DNA of 16,799 bases from DATBDN01 sp036269895 (GTDB lineage: Bacteria > Actinomycetota > Thermoleophilia > Solirubrobacterales > Thermoleophilaceae), in NCBI GenBank assembly GCA_036269895.1, contig DATBDN010000215.1, positions 1-16,799 of the forward strand, given 5' to 3'. The translations under genes and the position numbers were made by a program. Position 1 is the stretch's first letter, and each line of letters begins with the position of its first letter. The notes beneath the pieces are model-generated. The model saw only the letters and a program-made list of their open reading frames with translations. It was not told the DNA's origin and did not search any database. Shown here piece after piece: positions 1 to 6,963 of this stretch.

Positions 1-461
1 CCGTCGCCAATAGTCGGCGTGCAGTCGTGCCCGAGCGGGCAGAACAGGTCGTGAGCGAGGACGCGGACGCGCCGCGCGCCGCGCCAAAGTGTCAGCGTCC
101 GCGATGGATCCGGATAGCTTCCGCTCAAGCGCAACGTAAACAGCCGCTCTTCAGCGACTCGGCTGTCGGGGCGTTCCTTGCGAGCCGGACTATCCAGGTC
201 GTACACCGACGGATCGCAAGAAGGGTCCGCGAAGGCCGAACACTCATAACGCTCACCCGTGCGCCAGTTGAGCCAGACCCATTCCGCATAGGCCTTCGGG
301 TCGTCCGAGGGAGGACCGGTGGGCCGACAAGCCAGTGGTGCCCCATCCCGTGGAAGGCGTCATACGGTCCCGCGCCCCGGATCGGCCAGCGTGCGCTTTG
401 CCCGCGCGAGCAAGAAACGCCACTCGAAGCGTGCTTGCCCACTGGGCTCGTTCCCCCGGCT
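1..461 (-). pseudogene. Degraded coding segment, unrecognised, runs off left edge
   Basis: The minus strand shows protein-like composition that changes frame. From about 461 to 360 one frame reads a stretch containing RFEWRFLLARAKRTLADPGRG and ends at a TGA at 362-360. The next frame then reads GPYDAFHGMGHHWLVGPPVLP across about 380-315. After that the first frame resumes with DDPKAYAEWVWLNWRTGERY and stays open to the window edge, including cysteines in an ECSAF...DPSCDP...DLFCPLGHDC pattern. Aromatic and acidic content and mostly G/C third positions support coding on this strand, whereas the plus-strand open frame over the same bases is Arg/Pro-rich and looks like a shadow. I do not recognise the family. 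Two compensating small indels would restore one frame, so this is best read as a decayed gene, possibly one interrupted by the adjacent IS110 remnant. It could instead be an intact gene starting inside the open segment, but no convincing start codon is visible. Confidence 0.35.
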
Positions 462-469
462 ACAGCTGA

Positions 470-1146
470 CTAGGAACCCGCGATGATCACGTTGACGCAG
501 GGAACGGTCATCAGCCGCTTGACCTCCGGCAAGGACAATGCCTCGGCCGCGATCAGCTGCTCGACCGCGGCGATCTCTGCGTCGAGGAACGCGACCTGGC
601 GCAGGCCCGACTCGACCGTCTCGCGCTCGACCGCCGGCAGCTCCTGCTCGGCGAGCAGCGCCGGCCCTTGACGCCGAACAGGTCAGACATCGGCGGCTTG
701 CCCTTCAGCGTCCGGACCAGCACCGCGTGGAGCTCGTTCTTGGCCCGCGTCCGCGCACGGACGAGCTGCGTCCATCTTGCCAGCCGGCGCCGCATCGCGC
801 GCACGCGCTCGTCGGGCATCCAGACCGCGTCGAGCCGCCCGGCCCAGAGCAGCTCGCAGAGCGCGCGCGCGTCGAGGCGGTCGGTCTTCGCGCGCGCCTG
901 GCGGATGCCGGTGTCAGACGGCGAGACGACGATCACGCGCGCCACGTGCGGCTCGATGATGCGCGCGATCTCCCAGGCGTTGCCGGTCACCTCGAGCGCG
1001 ACGTGGTCGTGCACGTCGAGGCACTCGGCGAACAGCTCGAGCGCCTCGGGCGTCGTCGTGATCCGGCCGGCGGCGCGCACGCCGGCCAGCTCGGCGATCG
1101 CCACCTCGCAGAAGTCGCGGTGGACGTCCAGCGCCACTGCTCTCAA
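470..1146 (-). pseudogene. IS110-family transposase, frameshifted and C-terminally truncated
   Basis: This is the N-terminal half of an IS110-family (DEDD) transposase. The start is a TTG at 1146, preceded by GGAGG at 1156-1152 with a 5-base spacer. The RuvC-like acidic residues of the family are visible: D7 in ALDVHRD, E52 in ALEVTGN, and D89 and D92 in KTDRLDARAL. After about residue 162 (DLFGVKGR, near 661-666) the frame is lost. A one-base loss explains it, because the next frame reads ALLAEQELPAVERETVESGL and on to LPEVKRLMTVPCVNVI before a TAG at 472-470. IS110 transposases normally have about 340-400 residues and continue from the PGVN-like motif into the Transposase_20 domain with its catalytic serine. 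That domain is absent here. The element is therefore inactive for two independent reasons. The DEDD assignment rests on clear motif matches, while the exact frameshift base is approximate. Confidence 0.88.
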
Positions 1147-1419
1147 CTTGTCCTCCTGGTGTTGTTGGCCGAAGCAGGAGAACCGGTGGGCAAAACGACA
1201 TCGACGGATCCGCGGTCGCGGCGCAACCGGGCAAGTCGCAGGGGCGGCCACTGAAAAGCCCGGGCTCGAAGCCCATCGTCCAAGAAACGGCCTGCCCAGC
1301 CTGCGTTCTCACTGAAGGCCCCTCGTCCCGGTCGGCCGGACCTGCAGCGGCCGCTCGCGCGCGCGTCGTATTCACCTAAGGCCCGAGGCGGCCGCTTTTC
1401 GCCCCCCTGGCGCGAGTCG
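1147..1419. other. Non-coding spacer, probable IS110 left-end remnant
   Basis: No convincing gene lies between the transposase start and the stop of the 553-aa gene at 1420. The part next to the transposase (about 1147-1320) would correspond to the non-coding left end that, in IS110-group elements, carries the bridge RNA. It contains a short perfect hairpin, GGGCTCGAAGCCC, at 1261-1273. The rest is very GC-rich, with two GCGGCCGC palindromes (near 1348 and 1388) and a GGTC/GACC stem near 1331-1343. I see no canonical U-tract terminator for the large operon that ends here, although one of these GC stems might serve. The IS boundary cannot be placed by eye. Confidence 0.3.
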
Positions 1420-3081
1420 TTACGAAGCGGTCACCGGCGGCTCGGCCAGCACGTCGTATCCGACGGGCTCGCCGGCACGGGTCGCGCCGGGCCGCTTGGC
1501 GCGTGAGGTCCAGACGTAGCGGCGCCCGTCCTGCCCGCGCGCGAGCTGGAATCGCCGCGTCACCACGACGCCGTCGACGCCGACCTCGTCGTCGCGCACC
1601 GCGAAGGCCGGCGTCAGCAACCGGCCCTCCGTCGGCGTCACCGACGTGAGCTCGTCGACCACCTCGGCGCGGGCCAGCCAGCTTCCGTCCGCGCGATCGA
1701 CCCGCGCCAGCGGCACCCGATCTGGCGGCAGTGAGACCAGCGGGACGTAGATGCGCTCGGGGACCAAGCCGTCCGCCGCCGCCAGAGGTGGCAGCGGCTC
1801 GGGTGGCGGCAGACGACGATCCACCGGGCGTCCGCCCCCAATCGAAGCGGGGACTGTGACCTCGATCGCCCACACGAGGTTTGCCTGCTCGTCGCGAACG
1901 AAGGCGACCTCCTCGATCGAGTCGCTCTCCAAGCCGCCCGCGGGCGGTGGCGGAACGAGCAGGAGGTTGCCCGCGCGATCCAAGCCGCCCGCGTCGGTCA
2001 GCCGCCACAGCGCCCACGACGGGTCGCTGCGGACCTGCTCGGCCGCCGGGATCCGCGTGACGACGCCGAACGTATCGGTGACGGTCAGGTCGTCGATGCC
2101 GATCAGAGCTCCGACCGGGACTGGCACCGGCACGAGGAACCAGTCGCTCGCGAACGTCAGCGCGAACTCGACGAGCAACAGTCGCGTGGTGTCGCCCGGT
2201 CCGACCGAGACACGCGCCACGTCGAAGCGCGGGTCCTCGAGCTCCCAGAAGCGCACGACGGGCATGCCGGGGATGTCGACCGGCAGCGGAAGCGCGTCGA
2301 GTGTCCTGATCTGCGGGGTGGCCGGGTCGCCGGAGACGTCGTGCAGCGTGAACGCATCCCAGTCGAGGCGACCGCCCGGGTACTCGGGTGCAACAAGCTG
2401 CATCACGCCCGCGCTCGTGGCAGCCGTCATCGAGAAGGTGTGCTCGAGGCGGTCGCTGACCCAGGCGTCTGGCGCCGGAGATCCCGCATCGTCGAGGCCG
2501 GCGCGCGGCCGGTACCACGCGAGCCAGGACACCATCGCCGCATCGAAACCCTGCGACTCCTCCTGCGTGACCCCGAGGGCCGTCGCGAGCTGGCCACCAT
2601 CGAACGCCGCACGCACTTGCTCGCCATCGGGACCCTGCTGGTGGGCGAGGGCGACCAACGATCCCGCCTCGGCGTCGCCACCAGGTACCGGTGTGAGACC
2701 GAAGTGCTCGATCGAAAGCGGGATCAGTCGCGTCAGGTTCTGCTCGGCGAACAGCTCCACCAGCACGAGCCCCGCGCGAATGCGCAGCCGCAGATCCACC
2801 GACGACGGCTCGCGCTCCACAACGGACTCGAGCGGCGCGGCTGGGTCGAAGGGCGCGGTGTGGCTCGCCACTGTCACGCCCGCAAGCGGATTCGCTGCGC
2901 TCGTGACTCCGGCGTGGATCAACGAGCCGCCGTCCTCGCCCACCAGCTCACCCATCTGGATTTGCCGTGCCAGCAGCCAGAGTGGATCGAACACACCGGC
3001 GGCCAGGCCGAGCCCAACGCCGCGCGCGGGATCGTCGAAGACGGTGTCGCACTCGAGGCGGTTCCAGGTCGTGATCGACAC
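1420..3081 (-). CDS. 553-aa protein of unknown function, last gene of the operon
   Basis: The protein has 553 residues and starts at a GTG at 3081, 20 bases after the stop of the preceding gene. GGAGG lies at 3097-3093, and a second purine run, GAAGG, sits closer at 3090-3086. Longer in-frame extensions into the upstream gene have shadow-like composition and were not used. The N-terminus reads TTWNRLECD and is followed at residues 31-54 by FDPLWLLARQIQMGELVGED. I associate this motif from memory with conserved hypothetical proteins that begin with a WxRLE motif and occur beside the kinds of protein encoded upstream; no function is known to me. The rest mixes predicted helix with beta-rich stretches, including a Val/Pro-rich segment near residues 310-330 (WFLVPVPVPVGALIG). 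No signal peptide, transmembrane helix or catalytic motif is visible. Position at the end of a tightly packed operon suggests a structural or partner role for the larger products. Confidence 0.85.
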   Translation of the reverse strand: MSITTWNRLECDTVFDDPARGVGLGLAAGVFDPLWLLARQIQMGELVGEDGGSLIHAGVTSAANPLAGVTVASHTAPFDPAAPLESVVEREPSSVDLRLRIRAGLVLVELFAEQNLTRLIPLSIEHFGLTPVPGGDAEAGSLVALAHQQGPDGEQVRAAFDGGQLATALGVTQEESQGFDAAMVSWLAWYRPRAGLDDAGSPAPDAWVSDRLEHTFSMTAATSAGVMQLVAPEYPGGRLDWDAFTLHDVSGDPATPQIRTLDALPLPVDIPGMPVVRFWELEDPRFDVARVSVGPGDTTRLLLVEFALTFASDWFLVPVPVPVGALIGIDDLTVTDTFGVVTRIPAAEQVRSDPSWALWRLTDAGGLDRAGNLLLVPPPPAGGLESDSIEEVAFVRDEQANLVWAIEVTVPASIGGGRPVDRRLPPPEPLPPLAAADGLVPERIYVPLVSLPPDRVPLARVDRADGSWLARAEVVDELTSVTPTEGRLLTPAFAVRDDEVGVDGVVVTRRFQLARGQDGRRYVWTSRAKRPGATRAGEPVGYDVLAEPPVTAS

Positions 3082-3101
3082 GCCGCCTTCAGCCTCCGCG
3101 C

Positions 3102-6100
3102 TCAGGCATCGGTGACCACCGTCTGAATCGCCGCATCGCTGAGCGGGGTCGAGATCGTGTCGTCGTCGAGGTTCTCGGCGAGATAGATGGCAGGCAGCAA
3201 CGTCCCCCACACTGCCGACGGCCGCGCCAAGCGCGCCGACGCGAGCTCGAGCGCTTCCGCGATTGTCGCGTCGAGCACATCCAGGCTCCAGCTGGACGTC
3301 GGGTCCGGCGGAACCGCGACGAGGATCGCCTGCGGCGCGCGCGAGCTCGGGCTGTCGTGATGGAAGGCGAGCCCGCTCGTGACTTCGGCGCGCGGCGTCG
3401 CCTCCGCCCACTCGTCGAGGATCAGTCCGCGCACGACGTCGGTCGCCGGGATGGAGCCGACAATGACGGCGCGGCGCTCATCGAGCTGCCCGGTGCCGGT
3501 GACGCGATATCCCGCGAGCGGGAGCGGATCGCCGTGGCGCTGACGGTGCGCGAGGTCCAGCAGCTCGAGGCCGTCGACCGCCGGCCGGACCCGCGACAGG
3601 TCGGCAAGCCAGGTGGCACGCGCGGATGCCGTCGCGAATTCCTCGTCGACCGCACCCGCGATCGAAGGGCCCAGGCCCTCCGGTGGCAGCCCTGAGATGA
3701 GCCGGAGGGCGTCCTCAGGAGCCTCCGCTTGCGCGCGCGACACGAGGTCGTCGAGGAACTGGCGCGCCCGGTCCGGGTCGACCGCGGGCGCGCCGAGGAG
3801 CGCTGCTGCCCGTCGGCGCGCGTCGTCGGCGCTGGTAATCGCGTCGCGGTCGCGCGCCAGCGCGGCAACCGCGGAATCGCGGCGAGTTGCCCACTCCGGC
3901 GGGGGCGTGTCGCCGCTGCGCGGCCGGGCTGTCCTCAGCGTCTGTAGGACAGCACGCGCGGTGGTGTGGGCCGCTTCGAGGGCCGGCGCCGGTTCCACGG
4001 TGACCTCGCTCGACCCCGGCGGTGCAAGGCCCGCGAGCAGCGCGGCGAGTGGCGACGACACGAAGTGATCGGCGCTCAGCGCGACGATGTCGAGCGCGCA
4101 GACGCCGAGCGCGGAAACGTCGGCAGTGGCCGTTCCATCGGACCCGTCGGGGGTCTTCAATCGCAACGTTGCCTGCAGCCCCGAGAGCGGCGGCAAGAGC
4201 GCCGCGACCCACGCCTCCAGCGACGGGTTCGCCACCGCACGCGGCGCCAACTGTCCCGCCGGCCACGCCGGTGCACCAGAGGCGGCGTCCAGCGACAACA
4301 CAATCTGGCTGGTGGCGAGGCTCGCCGGCACCGGGCTGCGCACGACGTCAGCGTCGCTGGGCACGGCCGTGCCGGCTTCGACCGCATCCAGCAGGCGCGC
4401 CACGCCGGTGGGCTTGCCGTTCACATGCTGATGGACCGTCTCGGCGAGGAGGAGATCGGCGAGCGCGTCGACCACTTCCGCGATCGCCGCGGCGATCGGC
4501 CCCAGCACGTCCGTGGGAGGCGCGGCAGCCCACGCCTCATGCGCCGCGAGCCCGTCGAGGTGCGGACGTGCGACGTCGCCTTCCGCTGATTCGGCGAGCG
4601 GGAAACGCGTACGCAGACCGTCGATGTGCGAGCCCAGTCCGTTGTCGACGAGCAACCGCTCGATGCGATAGCCGAGTAGCGCGGCCAGCGACTGTCCGGC
4701 GGACAGCTCAGCCAGCAGCCAACGCGCGTGCCGTACTCGATCGGACGACAGGTTGATCGCCAAGTCGCCTGTCGGGCGGGCGTTGAAGCCCGCTCTGAGC
4801 ACCGCGCCCGCACGCGCATGCTCGAGCGACGGCGCGTGCACGAAGCCTTGGCTGTCGGCCGACCCGATGTCCCCTCCGTCCGTGGCGACCTGCGCCGGGG
4901 CGCTGCCGCCTTCAACCCATCCGTACGCACCTAGGTAAACGCCCTTGACACCTGTGGCACGGGCGTCGACTAGCCGCTCAGTCGCGAGCGCTGTGGTCCA
5001 CGCATCGAGCCGGTGGGAGGCGAGATCGATAGCTTCCGCAGCCAGCCTCTCGACGTCGTCCGGCGGCAGTCCGGCCAGCAGGTGCAGCGCCGCGCGGTGC
5101 TGGCGGAGCTCGCTGAAGAACGCGTCGACGGGGAGAGTGGGCAGCGACAGCACCCGGCTGACGGGTTGATCCCCGAAGCCATCCGCTCGCTGGCTGAACT
5201 TCGTCCAGACCGTTTGCGCCGGATCGGTGATGACCGTCGGCTCGGGCGCGACGGCCGCGGACGAAGCGGGGGTCGCGGACGCAGTGGAAACGGTCCCAGA
5301 CGCCGCCGTCAGGAGGCCGTCGGCAGCCCGGGCGAGAACGCGGAGGGTTGCGTCGCGGGCGAGCAGGTACAGCAGCGTTCGTGGGCTCGATCCAGCGACG
5401 GTATGGGCGCGAAGTGCTTCTGGTGTCGCCTGGGCGATCGCGTTGAGGTAGGTAGCGGGCAAGACGGCCGGCTGGAGCGGCGTGAACCGACGCCGGCTGG
5501 CCAGCGGCAGGTCGACGTCGAACGGCTGGTCGGAGCTGATGAGCGGCTGAATCTGCCGTGCGGATGCGACGTCGAACCCGAGCGCTGTCAACTCGGAGAC
5601 GATGTCTTGGCGGAGGATCCCGGTCTGCGCCTCCGTGACTGACTGCAGCCCGAGGTTGCCGAGCCACTGCGGCAACGCGATCTCGACGTCCGCCGTGGAA
5701 CGCCCGAGCCAGCGGACGGACGTCGGCTGGCGCGCCAGGACGTCGAGCAGGGTCTGCATCGGATCGCCGGCGACGGGCAGGCGCGGCTCAGCCGCCGACG
5801 CCGAAGCCCAGCGGCCGCGCAGGTTCACCAGCAGGCCGGCGAACGTGTCGAGTTGGCCCTGCGCGTTCTTCCAGAGCCGCGTCGGGGCGATCGGCAGGAT
5901 CCCGTACGGCTCGCGCCCGAGCCTGAACGTGGGGAACGGGCCGCGCGCTCGCACCGCGCCGCTGAACATCTCGCGCGCTGCGCCACGCGTCGGGGTGGAG
6001 CAGATCGGCGCGACGATCTGCTCGAGGAAGTAGTCCCAGGTCGCCGGCCAGATCACCGTGTTCATCGCGCGTGCCGCCGCGTCGGTGGCGATCTCGTTGT

Positions 6101-6962
6101 TCGCGACGAAGCGCAGATCCGCAGGCTCGAGTCCGAGCGCGCTGGCAACGCGCACCCCATCGCTGCCCGCCGGCGGTGCCACGCCGCTCGGGCGCAACGG
6201 ATCGCCGACGCGTTCGCTGCCCGTGTGGTTGGTCGGCGTCCCTACCGCCATCAACGCTGCTCCGCCGTCGATCGCGTGCCGCTCGACAAGGTCGGCGAAA
6301 ACGCGCGCTGACGCTTCGGGTGCGTCGGATTCCCGGACGCCGACGACTGCCAGTCGCGTCAGCCGCTGCGCCTGCGCTACTCCGACGGTCACGCGGATGC
6401 CCATGCCAACTGCCTCGGCCGTGTCGAAGTCCACCTGCCAGGCGCGGTCCGGCGCGGTGCGGTCCGTCGGTCCGACCGGCAGCGAAGCCGGGACCGGCGA
6501 TCCGGACACCGCGAAGACGCGGCGAGGTCCGATGTAGCCCATCACCACGAACCGGTCGGGGAGCGCAATCGCCTCCGTCGTGTCGCTGTCCGCCAGTTCC
6601 GGATCAACAGTCGGGACGGTCGGGAATGTCAATGTGCCGTCAGCGGCGATCTGCGGCTCCAGCGTGCTGGCCAGCCACGCGGCACGTGGGATGCCCACGG
6701 AGGTGGACAAGCGCTCCCAGGCGCTCGCGGTGGTCGTTGCGGTTTCGCCGTCCCCGGCGCGTGCCCGCCAGTAGGCCTTGGTGTCGTCGAGCTCGCTTGG
6801 CGAGACCCCCTCCTGCGGCCGCGTCACATGGAGCGCGTCGGGATAGACGCGTACGCGGAGTTCGTGCTCGGTGTCGGATTTCGCGAACCAGCGCGTCTCG
6901 AGGCGGACGGGCAGCAACACGATCGGGACCGCGTGGTCGAGGGTGGTGAACGGCGTGGCCAT
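3102..6962 (-). CDS. 1286-aa protein of unknown function
   Basis: The ATG at 6962 lies one base after the TGA of the upstream gene (TGA-G-ATG). No good Shine-Dalgarno precedes it, so translation probably depends on coupling. The N-terminal part contains IVLLPVRLETRWF (14-26) and LRVRVYPDALHV (35-46), an Ig-like or strand-rich start. The middle carries RARGPFPTFRLGREPYGILP (338-357), a Ser/Thr/Ala/Pro linker at about 551-575, and a helical region with SHRLDAWTTALATERL (649-664), GVYLGAYGWVEG (674-685), FVHAPSLEHA (707-716) and ALLGYRIERL (761-770). The C-terminal part contains LILDEWAEATP (1180-1190) and SSRAPQAILVAVPPDP (1206-1221). I associate these motifs from memory with a widespread but unnamed family; I know no biochemical function. 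There is no signal peptide, membrane helix or obvious active-site signature. The multi-domain layout with a low-complexity hinge and the operon context suggest a scaffold or structural protein, which is inference. Confidence 0.88.
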   Translation of the reverse strand: MATPFTTLDHAVPIVLLPVRLETRWFAKSDTEHELRVRVYPDALHVTRPQEGVSPSELDDTKAYWRARAGDGETATTTASAWERLSTSVGIPRAAWLASTLEPQIAADGTLTFPTVPTVDPELADSDTTEAIALPDRFVVMGYIGPRRVFAVSGSPVPASLPVGPTDRTAPDRAWQVDFDTAEAVGMGIRVTVGVAQAQRLTRLAVVGVRESDAPEASARVFADLVERHAIDGGAALMAVGTPTNHTGSERVGDPLRPSGVAPPAGSDGVRVASALGLEPADLRFVANNEIATDAAARAMNTVIWPATWDYFLEQIVAPICSTPTRGAAREMFSGAVRARGPFPTFRLGREPYGILPIAPTRLWKNAQGQLDTFAGLLVNLRGRWASASAAEPRLPVAGDPMQTLLDVLARQPTSVRWLGRSTADVEIALPQWLGNLGLQSVTEAQTGILRQDIVSELTALGFDVASARQIQPLISSDQPFDVDLPLASRRRFTPLQPAVLPATYLNAIAQATPEALRAHTVAGSSPRTLLYLLARDATLRVLARAADGLLTAASGTVSTASATPASSAAVAPEPTVITDPAQTVWTKFSQRADGFGDQPVSRVLSLPTLPVDAFFSELRQHRAALHLLAGLPPDDVERLAAEAIDLASHRLDAWTTALATERLVDARATGVKGVYLGAYGWVEGGSAPAQVATDGGDIGSADSQGFVHAPSLEHARAGAVLRAGFNARPTGDLAINLSSDRVRHARWLLAELSAGQSLAALLGYRIERLLVDNGLGSHIDGLRTRFPLAESAEGDVARPHLDGLAAHEAWAAAPPTDVLGPIAAAIAEVVDALADLLLAETVHQHVNGKPTGVARLLDAVEAGTAVPSDADVVRSPVPASLATSQIVLSLDAASGAPAWPAGQLAPRAVANPSLEAWVAALLPPLSGLQATLRLKTPDGSDGTATADVSALGVCALDIVALSADHFVSSPLAALLAGLAPPGSSEVTVEPAPALEAAHTTARAVLQTLRTARPRSGDTPPPEWATRRDSAVAALARDRDAITSADDARRRAAALLGAPAVDPDRARQFLDDLVSRAQAEAPEDALRLISGLPPEGLGPSIAGAVDEEFATASARATWLADLSRVRPAVDGLELLDLAHRQRHGDPLPLAGYRVTGTGQLDERRAVIVGSIPATDVVRGLILDEWAEATPRAEVTSGLAFHHDSPSSRAPQAILVAVPPDPTSSWSLDVLDATIAEALELASARLARPSAVWGTLLPAIYLAENLDDDTISTPLSDAAIQTVVTDA

Positions 6963-6963
6963 C

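Noticed and set aside
27..473. Plus-strand 148-codon open frame
   Set aside because: Arg/Pro-rich shadow composition; the minus strand over the same bases has more protein-like segments.
538..1315. Plus-strand open frames over the transposase (up to 238 codons)
   Set aside because: Antisense to clear IS110 motifs, with Arg/Ala/Pro-rich composition typical of high-GC shadows.
1347..1419. Rho-independent terminator after the last operon gene
   Set aside because: GC stems are present but no following U-tract; evidence too weak to call.
1376..2518. Minus-strand 380-codon open frame in another phase
   Set aside because: Arg/Gly/Ala-rich throughout and overlaps the better-supported 553-aa gene.
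1751..3115. Plus-strand 454-codon open frame antisense to the 553-aa gene
   Set aside because: Ser/Arg/Pro-rich low-complexity translation without motifs; a GC-driven antisense frame.
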